A stretch of 64,000 nt of DNA from Antitrichia curtipendula. Lineage: Eukaryota > Streptophyta > Bryopsida > Hypnales > Leucodontaceae. The stretch spans positions 25,665,567 through 25,729,566 of the forward strand of contig OX579636.1 in NCBI GenBank assembly GCA_951230915.1. Reading direction: 5' to 3'. The translations under genes and the position numbers were made by a program. The notes below the pieces were generated by a model. It searched no databases and had not been told where the DNA came from. It worked only from the letters and a program-made list of their open reading frames with translations. Positions 1-12,616 of the stretch are shown one piece after another. Each line of letters begins with the position of its first letter. Position 1 is the first letter of the stretch.

Positions 1-2959
1 GTCTTCTTCCAGCTGGTAGTCAGTGTCTTTGAACCGGAGCATCAACCTCAAATTATACAAAAACCTTGTCAACAATGTTACACTAGTGGCTTATCTCCTA
101 AGTTTGCAAAAATACATTTTACCCTAGTTTGACTAGTAGTCCGGCTACAGAGCCAATGTGGCCTTGGCATGCGTGCATATCAATTTTCTAGTCCAAGTCT
201 AAGAGTTCATTTACATCTGTTGTACTGGTGGCTAGAGGATGTACAACCAAGTGAAGCAAGATCGTTGTGCAGTTAAGAATAAGCTACACATCTAAAACAA
301 ATTTTTGTTTGCACTCACTCTTAAGATTATAAATAGATGGTGGTAGGAAGAGTGTAGATTTGGAGCTAACAGACAAATAATTGTGGCATAAGAAGAATCT
401 AGATATTTGGTCTTCATTATTGCAAACTAATCTTCTCTTTCCATCTCTACATGGACTAATCTAGAACCTTGTACAAAAATCATGAAGTAGTATAGAAAGG
501 TGACACATTTGAAGTAAATTTACCAATGGCAAATATCAAGCATCTCTTGCATTGAATTTGTGCTCCAATTTTTGTGCTTTGTCAAAGAGGAAGTTGTCTT
601 CAAATAATGTCACAAGTTGAATAGTTTTCTTCATTGCACACAAAAGTGATAATCATGTCTCTCATTACTTTTCATAGTATCCTTGCTTTGCTGTAAAATT
701 TGTAGAATGAATTTGGATTCCACATCATTTAGTGGACATGCCTTGTGATCAAGTTGCACGTATATCTTTTCCAACATTTTGACTTTATTTTAAGTTTAAT
801 TTTCCTTGGATTTAGCAAAGTGGCTTATTACTTTCCAAAACCATTCAGCTTCAATTTTTTAATAAATTTTTTAACAAAAGTGACCTCAAGCTATGGTATT
901 GGGAAGTGACTATAGTGAAGATTCTCACAAATGTTTGTAGGCAGGGGTGCATGTTATAGCTCATGAAACACCATTTCAAGTAGCAAACAAGATTCATCAT
1001 CATAATGTGGATTTTAGGACTTCCGCTTCTGTTGTCACTTAAAGCAACAAAGAAGGATGAAGCCAATTGATGTCACATTTTAACTACTTTTGGACTTTGA
1101 AAAGTTCAGAATTAGTACTGGTCATTTTTTCTCTTTGCTCTCATTTGTGAGAAGTTGGCTATTGCATATGGACTTATCTGCACACCTAGTAGTAAATCAG
1201 TTTTGTGTTTACAAGAACCTGCACGGTGGGTTCAGATTATCATACAACAACCAAATTGACCTCTAAAGTGATTAAAATTGCACTAGAAAAGAGATTGTTT
1301 TCAAGGATGCAAATTGCTTTCATCATATCAAGCATGGCTTCTGTTCTGGTGAAAGATTCCTTGGTCATCAGATTGGCAATCTCAATTAATTGTGACAGCA
1401 TGTGTATGTGGAGCAGAGGTCAATTTTCTCACAGCCTCTGTGATGATCCTCGATGATGATCTTTCACTGTCTCGGACTGTATTTGATGATCCTGTCTGTA
1501 TTTGATCACGTTCAATGATCATCTATAAATGTATGAGAAATAGGTAATTCTCGCCCAACAATGCCTTCTCATTATTTTTTGTTGTGAAGTTATCCTTCAA
1601 CGCACCAGTAAGTTGATGTGTTGTTAATGTCTCTACAAGCAAAGTGCAATGTATTCACATTTATCTCTTGCTCATTTGCAAATGCACACAGGTCACGTTC
1701 ATGCAACCATCCATAATCTCAATGCAGGAGAGTTTTGTTGTTGTGGCATGTTTCAATTGGTTAAGGAGAGGGAGAGTAAGATTGATAATGCTCACTACTT
1801 GCTTGTGGGTATGAAGTAGAAATTTCATTGGTTTGGCGATGAGAGAAATCTGAGAGAAAGCTCTACTATTAACAATAAGTATTAACTTTGTGAATGCAAG
1901 ATCCACCTAATATAATCTCAATGTAGGAGAGTTTTGCCGTTCTGGCATGTTTTCACTGGTCAAGAAATCAAAGAAGTCAAATAACTCAACTCTCCCACAT
2001 TGAGATTATGTTGGATAATTGCAAAGTAGGCCAAGTCATGAAAAATAATTGCAAGTCAGTACCAACCTTGCCCCCCGTGGCTTGGTATGGAAGAAGTAGC
2101 TATTTTGGTTAATTTAAGCATTTCAACCTGGCTATAGGATATGGGAAATTTGTTGAGAAATCGAGCTCAATGTATGCAAACATAAGGATGAGGAAGAATA
2201 CAGAAAAAGTCGGGTTTTTTTTCTTTCAAAAATGAGTATTTGATTCAATATTAATGTGGATTTCTCATTTGGACCCATTCTGGTCTCATAGACTCCGTGA
2301 CTCAACTATTGTGGTTAGCTTTGGCACTTCTCCCTAAGCAAGGAGGGAAGAGAGATGAGTGGACAAGAAGGTACAAATAAAGAATCTTTTTCAATGAGCA
2401 ATGCATCCGACTGCTTAACTACAATAGGCCACCCTATGAAGGCCACGATGGGGGGCTATCTGAAATAGGTATTTCCACCTTAGGTCCTAACCAACAATTA
2501 TTTTTGATAACTTGGCTTGCTTTGGAATTACCTAGTCCATTACGTGAGACAACACTATCATTGACTAAACCCATCATTCTTTGTTCATGACACTACCATA
2601 CTCTTAATTGAATTTGCCGGTGTTTTGAAGAGTGCTTCAGCGGTATGTTTGCACTTGGTGATAAAGGTATTGTTAGTGAGGATCTTAGGAACAAATTTAT
2701 ACCTATTTTAGAACCAGATTCACATTTCAAACATCACCTCTAAGACCAAGTGGTATCATCCCTTTCTCCATATTTGCTATTGAATATTCCAGATACCTCA
2801 ATCTGGAACCAATTAATGACAAGGGATGAGCTGGATGCTGGCAACATGTATATTTTCAATGTGATACAAGAATGAATAATGTCATGTAATATGAAAACGT
2901 TCTCGAAATTTCAAAAAGACTTGCAAGCCTCCCGCCAACTGAAGAGTATCAAAAATCCC
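1..2959. other. Intergenic, no recognised gene
   Basis: No open frame here resembles a protein I recognise; those present are short and of low-complexity composition. The only structure I see is a 22-24 bp motif occurring three times: two direct copies starting near 1713 and 1913 (the similarity continues for about 45 bp) and an inverted copy at 1988-2009. It may be a remnant of a mobile element. The 3' end of the anion channel gene (minus strand) begins at 2960, so its 3' UTR and terminator probably lie in the last few hundred bases. Confidence 0.6.
1713..2009. repeat. Triplicated 22-bp motif (two direct, one inverted)
   Basis: The motif reading ataatctcaatg followed by aggagagttt is at 1713-1736 and 1913-1934, about 200 bp apart. 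Its reverse complement, with one or two changes, is at 1988-2009. The last two copies form an inverted pair with a loop of about 53 bp. This resembles the end of a degraded transposon, but I cannot assign a family. Confidence 0.5.
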
Positions 2960-5900
2960 TTACAATTCGTCGTCCAGTTGCGGTGATAAAGACCTCTCCG
3001 ACGCCGAGATCGACACAGCTCCCGTGTCGTGGAAGAGGCAGTTCTGCCTGGAGCCATCCTTGGAAAGGAGATGGCTGATGTGGTGGAACATGATCTTGTG
3101 CAGGGGCTCGTTCTCCAGCGTCAGAGACTCCGGCATGGTCGCCTTGTGCATGGAGTATTTCTTCGCTCCGTGCGCGGTGATGGCTATGGCGTTGTCGTTC
3201 TGGAAGATGGTGCGGAAGACGAAGATGTGCAGCAGCGTGGCGCAGAAAAGACCGAACACGATCGCCGTGGCTGCTAGGGAGAGGAGGATGGCCAGGATTC
3301 TTGAGATCCATGACGGACTGGCGTTGCAGTATGTGATGGCGGCTATGGCGGCTCCCGTCATTGGAAATGTGTACGCCCACCAGGACAAGGTAAACCTGCA
3401 CGAATTGAGATTGATGAGGATAATGAGCTTCAGTCTTGAATCCAGAACTGAGTTGGAAGAAATTCCTTAGTTACTGGAAATCGGAAAATCCCCGTTCTCA
3501 CAATTTTATCGTTTTTGATTGCCTCACTCTGCATTACTTTCAATTCTGCTGTAAGAGATTATGTTCAAAAGTTGTGAGTACACATATAATGATTGAAAAA
3601 ACGTTCAAAAGCATTCCGATTGTTTTTTGAATTAGAAGCCGGAGAAGGAGGATTTTTCTCGTGTTTCCGAAACATAGAATAATCCTGAACCTATTGGATT
3701 GAGATTGGAATTGAGAAATTAGGCTTAGGATATGCGAGAGAAGTGAGTCCAGAGTTGAAGTGGAAGTAATCCTTCAGTTAATTGAAAACAAAATTTTCCA
3801 TTTCTCACAATTTTTCGATTGCGTTCTTGATTGCTTTACATTCAGTTTTTTTTAAATTCTGGTTTCAATTACTGTCCTTAATTGCTGAGCACCCCAGGGG
3901 GCCAAAATATGGCCTCTCCATTTTTGAAAGATGTTCTTGTTTGACTTTTATAATCTTTTCAATGGTATGGTCAAAGGATGCGTCCCTTTTCTTAGGTGAT
4001 AGCTTAATTGGAATGAGTATAGAAGGGTTTGGGTATGTGAACATGGGCGCACACGGGTTAAGCAATAAGTATGCATACAAAGATTGAAAAATATAAAGAA
4101 CTGTTCAAATTGTTCAAATTGTCGTTGAATTAGGAACCGGAGAGTGAGGATATTCCGATTTCCTGTAAAGAAGAAAAATTCAGAGCGGAGGGACTGAGGA
4201 ATTGACTGACCTGACGCCGCGGAAGAAGTTGATGCGGACGACGAGTGAGGAGTACAAGAAGAGAGCGATGAAGAACATCACTCGGGAGACGTATCCAAAC
4301 TCTCCCGTGATGAACGACCATGCCACACTCGCGGTGCTCGGGGCGGCCACGAAGAGGAAGAACACCGGGTGCAGATCTTTTGGCAGCTTCTCGTTGCTCG
4401 GAAGGCGTTGGTAGAGCGTGACAAAGAGCACGAGGTAGTGTGCAAGGCCTACTGACCAAAAAAATATAGCTGGCTCCTTCCACTTCACAATGGCCGCGAG
4501 AAGCGATCCTACGAAGTTCCCGACGATGGACAAGTGCGTGGAGGGGTTGGCCACTTTGGAAAGCCTCCTCATCCCGCCGGAGAGCCATTGGCCATAAAGC
4601 TTGAGTTCCAGGATGAGGATGGGGCTCATGAAGCAGAAGAAGACCGCAGGGTGGACCGAATGGGAAATGGAGGGCGGTAAACCTATGGCCAGAAACATGC
4701 CTGCAATCCACGGTGCGAAGAAGAAGTTGATGCGCACGGGATGGAAGTACTCCCGCTTCACTGCCTCGAAGAAGAAGAAAACCTTGCACATGTACGTGGT
4801 GGAAATGACGAGAAGGGACAAGAGGGCTATGCTCCAGAGAAAGAGGTTGATTTCTTCAGGAATGTGCAGGATTTTGAGCGCCGGGGAATGGTGAAGCCTT
4901 TTCCAGAGAATGGTTTGACTCCCCAAGCCTAGACATACTCCGAAACAGTTCAAGGGGAAGCGCAGCAAGAACGGCCATAGCTCATCCTTGGGCAGCATCA
5001 GCACTTCATGATCCTGCAAAGCATGTCAACATTGTGTGAAACGTCATACAACGGAACCGATAAATTCCTCGTCTACATAACTGCTCTTCTACGATACTAG
5101 TATGGTGATCACTATCGCCTCATTCAAGATTCACTAATGACGTTATTGATTGAGTAGACACAGCATTGTTGTCTATACTGCCGGAGAACATTCTTGCATA
5201 CTTGCATCCCCGAGACATTCTTCCATTCTCGTGGATGCCGAACGTGGAGTTGGTGATCCATGTCTATCAGAAGGCACACTCAGGGCTTTGACTTACGGTG
5301 AGCCTACAAATTTCCTAACTCTTCTCACTCGCTCAAGAACGTTGGGATTCATGTCTTCGGAAGTAATGTCCATTCACGGAGAACATAGGAATTTACAAGT
5401 ATTAATGGCCATATCAACTTTTAGCAGTGTGTCATTACGCAAAAACCTCATGTGCACCCACTGGATGAACCGTAGTGAGCTGGAGTTTGTGCAGGTAGGA
5501 GATTAACTCAAAGAGAAAGGACACCGCAAAGATGCTTGTAATCAATGCTTTCAATTAGATTGGCTGTTCATCAAGCATTCCTCTTCCTCTCTGTTTTTTT
5601 GCACAGATTTACATTCTTCTGAAGGTCTCATTGTTCACACCTTCCTCTCCGACTCTTCAATCTTTATTAGTTTAGACCAAATCACACATTATCAACCCCA
5701 TCCGAAAGACTTATTAAAATATGATGATAAAGACGCAGGAAATTGTCACGTACACGAATCTCGTCCAATTCTGGACCATGGAGCGCATCGAAGTAGCGAC
5801 CAGGCTTAATGAATGTTGGAGAATCATCTTCCTCGTCTTCATCATCTTGACCTGATGTCGTTGCAATGCCCTCCCGTTCTTGAACAGAGTTCCTCCGCAC

Positions 5901-6913
5901 AATAGAACTTTGCCTGCACACCGGAGACATTTTCCAAACATCATTTTAGGCAACGAAGGAACCTCCTACGCCATACTGAAATATATGTAAGGTAAGAAAA
6001 CAGTACCCTACTCAGAAGCTAATTAATTTCATCCAGAAGTATAGTCAAAATTCATTAACGTAGGACTAAAGGAGTTTCAAGAGCAAGTATATTTACCGTA
6101 CTCAAGCCACAATAACTCTGTACATACACCAATCCATTCAGAGTTCATTTCATCTGAAAACCCTGTGTGCTGAGAAGAAAACTACTCAAGTCATAGCACT
6201 TAGAAACGTAAGTGCAGACAAGAATTGTATCCTTATTTGTATGGGCATCATCTTCGTTAACATGGCACGTTTCAGTGTCACAATTGTGACATTCGATTGC
6301 GCAGATTCTATAAACCAGGATTGGCAAAGATCTGAGGTTCTAGGAGGGCAAATAAAAGGTGACAATCTTTGACAATTTATGCCAAAGAAACAAGACCATT
6401 TGTACCATAAACAGATCAAACCAATATGGTAAGTTCATTCTAGAACTCATTCTCTGAGCTGGTCAATACTCTTTCTAAGGTAGTGAAGCTGTAGTACCTG
6501 TCATAACGAGCAGATCGCGTTCGAAACTTGTCATACGATGCTCGATTCTTTGCAACCCTATTCTGGCCATTAGCCTCTGTCTGTAACCTGTTTCCAAGAA
6601 AATCTGTAAAATTCTGAGCAGGACTAGGCGATGCACTCAATGTCGGTCTCGAGGTTTCTGGGGTCAGCAAGTAGACTGGCTTGCGCTCAGACTGGGACAA
6701 ATTCGAATTTGAAGTCCAATCTTTCACTGGAATGTAAACCTCTGCAGCAGAACGTAGAATGTGATCCTCCGGAGCTGAATGCCGACTTTCTAGGTAAGTT
6801 TTAGCCATATACTGCCGCTTTTCGTCGTGCGAAATAGGGAAGTTCAACTGAAAGACTCCGTCATGCTGACTTCCACCGCTACTGTCACTAGAAACCCTCT
6901 CCAACGTTGTCAT
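2960..6913 (-). CDS. SLAC1/SLAH-type S-type anion channel
   Basis: Plasma-membrane anion (chloride/nitrate) channel of the SLAC1/SLAH family, in plants active in guard-cell closure and anion release under kinase control. Four coding exons join in phase: 6913-6498, 5913-5754, 5013-4211, 3395-2960, giving 604 aa, the usual family length (about 550-640). Junctions rebuild conserved text: the cytosolic FRTRSARYDRQSS segment, GRYFDALHGPELDEIR followed by the LPKDELWPFLLRFPLNCFG start of the membrane core, INFFRGVRF followed by TLSWWAYTFPMTGAA, and the C-terminal FQNDNAIAIT motif. The core is a run of hydrophobic helices; the N-terminal 190 residues are Ser/Thr-rich and probably phosphorylated. ATG 6913 is preferred because a good acceptor (AG at 6960-6959, pyrimidine-rich upstream) leads into sequence with in-frame stops before it. 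SLAC1 versus SLAH subtype is not decided. Confidence 0.9.
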
Positions 6914-7416
6914 AATCTTTGCTTGTGTGCTCTAGCTGGAAATACACTTCACTAGTTACTGCAGCATTGAAAACATGAGAAAATTAGCAACCAAGACAAG
7001 CATTCACCTCAAAAAACGTTCTCATGACTGTTTCTCTGATGAATAATCTGTACTTTGGAATCGAAGACAACTAAGGTGATGCCATACTAAGCTTCCGAGT
7101 GGTATCAAAACTAAATTTGGCAACCGAACTTGACCGGAATAGCTTACACTCAGTTTCTAAATTTGCAACTGATGCATCGAGCCCTCTGGTCTCTTTTGTG
7201 CCAAAAAACAAATAAATTTGCAATTTATGGAATGGATAACGATTGCAGGAATCAAAAGACGTCAGTTGCTTCAAGACGAAAAGCTCTTCAAACCATTGAG
7301 ACTTCTAGGGTTTCATTCGTGGGGCCCTTTTGTACTTGGCAGCACCGTCCAAGACTTCTCGACATTGATTATTAAATGAAGGACACTACTTTACCAAACA
7401 CAGGAATGTACTATAC

Positions 7417-7592
7417 CTCCCTTTATCGTCGAAGCTTGGTGAGCTAGTGGCATCAAAGACATCAAGCAAGTTGGAGGTTTCGAAAGATGCGCCAAAAGTC
7501 ATCAGAGGATCCAAAGGCGGTAAAGTTACTACCTGTTTATCATCCTTCCCAGTTCGCATTTTATTATCCATTGCCTCTCCAGGAAACTCCAA
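7417..7592 (-). other. Possible 5' exon of the anion channel gene
   Basis: A 58-codon open segment from ATG 7592 ends at a good donor (GGGAG then gtatag, exon end 7417). Its composition is protein-like (acidic and Ser-rich, ending FDATSSPSFDDKGR). Joined to the best downstream acceptor (exon from 6958) it meets a TAG at once, so it would be an upstream ORF in a 5' UTR exon. Joined to a weak AGAG acceptor (exon from 6929) it would add 64 residues in frame to the channel N terminus. Only transcripts can decide. Confidence 0.35.
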
Positions 7593-8327
7593 CTAAAACG
7601 ATTCCCATAGGAAGGCAATTGAATTTTCGGCAAATATATACGTAACGTAGATATATATGCCTAGTGGCCAGATGGCTGAACTAATAGTTTGCTGTGTTTG
7701 TTGCAGCGTACCGGCAAAAGGTTTCTAGAACCAAACTTGTACATGCATGAGTGTGTCAATTAACCAACATCCTTGTGACCAAATTTAGCCCTTTCCCTGT
7801 AAAACACTCCGCACGCACTCTTCCGACGAACTAGTACCCAAACGAGGTCAAGCTGTCGCCTACCAATCGGTACCATGAGCTTCAAGACTCCACGTCTGTT
7901 AGATGCAAATTAAAACAAATTTCTTCCAGGTACATACAAATAATCTCTAGGCTCAGCGATTGTCAAAGTGCACGGAAGAACAATATTGTGGCAATGGCGG
8001 AAGGGTCAAATGTATGCATGCCATCTGCGATCTACCCACACCTGAAACTCTGACAATTGTTCTTGGGTCACAACTAGAAAATTAGTTTACAAAGGAACTG
8101 AATGCTGGATGTGAGTGAAAGCTGCAAGAGAGCTGTGAACGCCGAGAATGGCGAGACTAAGCTGCAAGAGAGCTGAACGTAAAGGAATTGCAAGTGAAAT
8201 CGAACGGTGAAGCTTCCGGGGAATCCGGGAACGAGTGCTAAAGTAACGTGACTGACAATCGGTGACCTGAGCCAAATTTGGTTCGAAATTACCAGATTTT
8301 GCTACGGCCACGTGGCAGATGCCGGAG

Positions 8328-8550
8328 GGCAAATATTATATTGGAGTTCTGAAAATTACGTGCCCTACAATTTAACTACGTGCCCTACAATTTACATGCC
8401 CTACAATTACGTGCCCTACAAATTACGTGCCCTACAAATTACGTGCCCTACAAATTACGTGCCCTACAATAGCGTGCCCTACAATTTAAATATTATATTG
8501 GAGTTACTGAAAATTACGTGCCCTACAATAGCGTGCCCTACAATTTAACT
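8328..8550 (+). repeat. Minisatellite, 16-17 bp unit (acgtgccctacaaatt)
   Basis: About eleven imperfect copies of a unit reading acgtgccctacaaatt (variants tttaact and agcg at the junctions). A longer phrase, aatattatattggagtt plus ctgaaaattacgtgccc, occurs at 8331 and again near 8488, so the array has a higher-order duplication. The repeat spells out a plus-strand frame rich in CPTNYVPY; this is a by-product of the repeat, not a gene. Confidence 0.9.
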
Positions 8551-8803
8551 GAAAATAAGTAGATAATGAATTCAAAATGTGCAATCCATGTATATTAGAA
8601 TTAAGGCATAGTTGTAGAAATCTACAAGGCTAGACTAAGAAAAATTATAATTATTTCCAAGATATCCAAAATGTATACAACATTGTTTTGAAATCTTTCT
8701 AAATTGCTAATAAAAATTCAAAATTGTTTATGATAATTTATTAGTGAGACTACTTTGAATAGTTGAAATGCTCAAGAATATGTCTTTCTATCTTATTTAT
8801 GTA

Positions 8804-8806
<3 letters not shown>

Positions 8807-8862
<56 letters not shown>
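8807..8862. repeat. (AT)n microsatellite
   Basis: About 28 uninterrupted AT dinucleotides. Confidence 0.97.
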
Positions 8863-8866
<4 letters not shown>

Positions 8867-9173
8867 AAATACTTTATCTTAATTTCATCAAAAAGATGAA
8901 TTATCATGTCAAGTTGCCTTAGTTGTTGTGTCATGTCACTCTAGCTATGGCCCTTGAACGTTGTATATTTCAAATAAACAAATAAATAATCATGTTTCAA
9001 AGATTCAGGAATTATTTTGGATGAATGAAAAGTTACTTGAACAAAACATTTATCTTAAAGCACTATATTTATCTTACCTAATAGTGCTCCACAAAGAAGT
9101 GTTATATCTTTAATATTTCAAGAAATTTTAAAATTTTAAAATTAAAAAAAATACAAATTGAACACAAAATCCA

Positions 9174-9470
9174 ATGCAATCTAGAATTAGAAGCAAATTA
9201 GGGACAAACTCTAGAGAGTGCCATTTCATAACTTCTAGGTTAATACTCAAGCGGAGTACATTAGACTTTGGAGATTATAATTATAATTTTAAATTTGGTG
9301 TTTTAAAGTGTCTACTCACTCTCTACAATTTGGTTGAAATTGGTTGCTGTCTAGTTCTTGGTTCACTGGAAGATGAGAGATTCTTTTCTAATCTCAAGTT
9401 CCTTAAATCTTGCCCAAAAAATAGGTTAGGGAAGCACTTGCCCCTTGTTGTTTGTGACTTTTTCTACTAA
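9174..9470 (+). mobile_element. hAT-like transposase C-terminal remnant
   Basis: A 98-codon open frame whose second half reads LVLGSLEDERFFSNLKFL, then KNRLGKHLPLVV. This resembles the hAT dimerisation region, where a typical pattern is EDER-FS-L-F-K-----NRL---L-LVV. Only this C-terminal piece is visible; no catalytic part or terminal repeats were found nearby, so it is a fragment. The assignment rests on remembered family pattern; a protein search is needed to confirm it. Confidence 0.5.
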
Positions 9471-10367
9471 CCCTCTAACATGTCTTGTTTGTATTGTGAT
9501 GTGCAAAACACTAACACTACAATTGGGCAGACTTGAAGGGTTCAACTCCCTTGTTAGTGACATGTATATTTAGAATTTGGAACTTAGATTGTGGAAATGC
9601 AAGCATGCAATAATTCTATTTCAAACTATAAAATAATGTGAAATTGTCTTACATTCTAAAATTTGCTATTATATGAATGATTTTCTTTCTACTTAGCAAT
9701 TGTATGCATGAAAGAAGACAAAAAAATAGCTTCATGTTTGCACCAAATGGTCCAACATGTCACAAGCTCTGTTGCACCAAAAAAATTTTATACAAAATTC
9801 CACATTTTCAATTATAATTTCTCTCCCTTGTTCCACCAATGGAAATAGGGTTTGTGGAAATAGTTCCCAAATAGGGCACGGGTATAGCCTCCAGTCAAAA
9901 TCCGGCAAATAGATTTTGGAATTATTGACCTTTGTTCAATGTACAGTAAGGTCTACTTCATTTACGAAATTTTCAGCCAATTTTCACTAGAAAGCTCAGC
10001 AACTTTAGAAAGCTCTAACATGCTAAAAAATGAATTGATTTTAAACTTGCAAATTGCACTAGAATCACAATGAAGTGAACTTCACCTTCATGACAAGTGA
10101 AAAATAAATAATTTAAAATTATAAAACAATATGGATTCCTTTTATACACTATCTACCATTTCAGAGAGAATCTTTGGAGGATAGTCAAAGATTTCTTGCA
10201 TTTAGGTGAAGAACAAGCAAGAAATCATAGAAGCAATTCAAGTGGTATAAAAATAAGTATCTCTAAAGCAATTGTAAAGGTTCATTTCTTATATGTACCA
10301 TTGAATGCAAGTTGTAATCTTCACAAATGTTGGCAACACTAAATAGTACATAGTGTGTAAAAAACAT

Positions 10368-10925
10368 CAAACTCTTTGTATGATTTAATTCAACTTTTTA
10401 TTTTAAAATAATTTACTAATAATTTAAAGTTGAATCAAACTCTTTGTATGATTTACATATGTGTGTTTGTAATGATGATAAAGTAGACTTCAGTGTGACT
10501 AGTGTGCTCTGTGTCGTTGCCACAATATAATAAAAAATAATTAAAAAAAAATAGAAAGCATTATGCACAAAAGAGTGCAAAGGCTTTGTTTTGTAGTGTT
10601 TGGACATGCAAAGTGAAAGTTATGTTTTTTTTCAAAATAAAAAATAATTTAGTTCACCTTTTCTGATTTAAGAAAATCCATAACTTTCACATTATAGGTT
10701 CAAACGCCACGAAATTGGCATGAATAGAAAGCTTTATGCACAAAGGAGTGCAAAGGCTTTGTTTTGTGGCATTTGGACATGCGACGTGAAAGTTATGATT
10801 TTTTGAAAATTTTAAAAATAAAAGAGAACTTAAATTAATTACTGATTCATCATAAACTTTGAAATTCAATAACTTTCACACCGTTTGTCCAAACGCCACC
10901 GGAAACAAAGTCCGTGCACCCCTCC
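10368..10925. repeat. Dispersed repeat block with direct and inverted copies
   Basis: A phrase containing gagtgcaaaggctttgtttt and gtgaaagttatg occurs near 10567-10624 and again at 10745-10798. Related inverted pieces (aactttcacaccgtttgtcc and aaacgccac) follow near 10680 and 10870. A separate 20-bp phrase (aaactctttgtatgattta) is repeated at 10368 and 10437 around an AT-rich core flanked by ttcaacttt and aaagttgaa. Probably old transposon debris. Confidence 0.6.
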
Positions 10926-12368
10926 TTACCAAGAGCTTTTGAGCAGTACCAAGAACGCCCCCGAACGCCTCATAGGTTGTTAGATCTCAGCATATCCAAC
11001 AAAACAAAACAACCTAATTTAAGGTATAGATTCCAACACAATTTGAAATTCAAAATTTTGTTCATTTTCGAGCGTACACAGGCCTCCCAAAGTTCTCCTA
11101 ATTTCAGCAAGATCCAAATAATTCGTAAATGATGTAGAGTCCAAGGAATATTGTTTCCCACCCTAGATACATGCACAACCCTCCAAAACTGCCAGAAACC
11201 AAGAAATGAGGCCACCACTCCTGAGTCACTTGAATGTACCCCAAAAGTGCACATGCATGATCTTAAAAAAAAATCAAAAAATCAAAAGTGTTCTATATCC
11301 TCCCCCACCAAAAAAAATAAAAAATAAAAAATAAAAAGTGCAAATTCCGAAGTAAAGGGATAGAATGTGATTATGACAGCAGGCGAATTCAAGGGCTCAG
11401 AGCCAGAAGAAATTTGCAAGGTCCCATTGTAAAGACCACTCGGGACCTCAAATTGGATAGTAACCTCCCTCAGGACGTGGGATAAGACCCAGACCTCGAT
11501 AATGTCACAACCGAGGCCCAAGCGTACAATTTCTTTATCGAAGCGCAGTTTCTTTATATTTGTAACGTGATCATGGCAAATATTTATATTTATTATCGGT
11601 TTTACAAGTAAGACTGACATTAAATAATTCCGGGGGAAAAGGAATTGGTATTTTCAAATAGGAAATTGTGAGTTAAAATGTTTTCAAATGTTGAACACGT
11701 CTTTCTGCACTAAAGATTTTGGTTTTACAAAATCTTAAGAATTAATATGGCTTGTAGTAATTGCAAGGGAAATGAATTTGGAATTATTGGAGTTAGAAAC
11801 TGGTCATTCTAAATCTTAGGGATTTTATTTTATTTAATTTTAATTTTTTATGAAGTGCCAAAGTGGCGGTATAAAATGTTATCATGGTGTTTCAAATTTC
11901 AACATTCATCTACATAATGGATAGAAAATATCACATTCGGACATAACACATCTACATAATTCTATTTTCATCCATAATTTGGCGATTTCATCCAAGTTTA
12001 GAAAAATAAATTTGAAGTATTTTGGTGAAAAGCTTAATGATTTGTTGCCATTTTTTAGCCAAATTATTTTTTACTAGTGCAATTTGGTACAATAACGCCA
12101 AAATAAAAAACACCATGATTCTAATGTAGCAATGTTTGATTTCGCAAGGATATCATTTTGTCTTGTTAACATTTGGCAACTTTGGTAGGATACTTAATGA
12201 TCATTCAATAAGATAATGAGGTTGAACAATAGAATTTCTTGCATATTCATGGAACTTGGCATTGTTGTGTTAATATGCAACTTTCAAATATCCTACACAA
12301 AAAGAATGTAGTCCAACTCAACGAAGTATAAAGTGAGTTTCAAATTATGGAGTTTGGTGAGAGAGGAT

Positions 12369-12428
12369 GTGACATTAGAGAAGGTGACATTAGAGAAGGT
12401 GATATTAGAGGAGGTGATATTAAAGAGG
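12369..12428 (+). repeat. Four tandem copies of a 15-bp unit upstream of MDH
   Basis: The unit gtgacattagagaag is repeated four times; copies 1 and 2 are identical and copies 3 and 4 have drifted (gtgatattagaggag, gtgatattaaagagg). It ends about 190 bp before the MDH start codon and so lies in its promoter or leader. Confidence 0.9.
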
Positions 12429-12616
12429 CTTCGGTGTGCTAATCCAGGGACCAAATCCACACCGCCAAAGTTATCCATCTGCCGCTCGATCGAGCCGAGG
12501 TCACCCGGGTCTTCTTCTTCATTGGAAGGCAAGCAAGGGAGCAGCTCGCAGGGGATTTCTAGTTCACCTCCACCACGCGATCGCTGAATTCAATTGTGAG
12601 CTTGAATTTCTTAGCC

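Larger units (their letters stand above)
7593..12616. other. Intergenic, repeat-bearing region
   Basis: No intact gene is recognised. The channel promoter should lie near 7600-8300. From about 8300 on, the DNA becomes AT-rich and holds a minisatellite, an (AT)n tract, a hAT transposase remnant and dispersed repeats, listed separately. The malate dehydrogenase promoter and leader lie in the last few hundred bases, where composition changes to GC-richer just upstream of 12617. Confidence 0.6.

Noticed and set aside
5150..5506. 118-codon plus-strand open frame
   Set aside because: It lies within an intron of the minus-strand anion channel gene and has no recognisable domain.
8312..8548. Frame rich in CPTNYVPY
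   Set aside because: By-product of the minisatellite.
8328..8550. CRISPR-like array
   Set aside because: The units are contiguous and vary gradually, with no unique spacers; the setting is eukaryotic.
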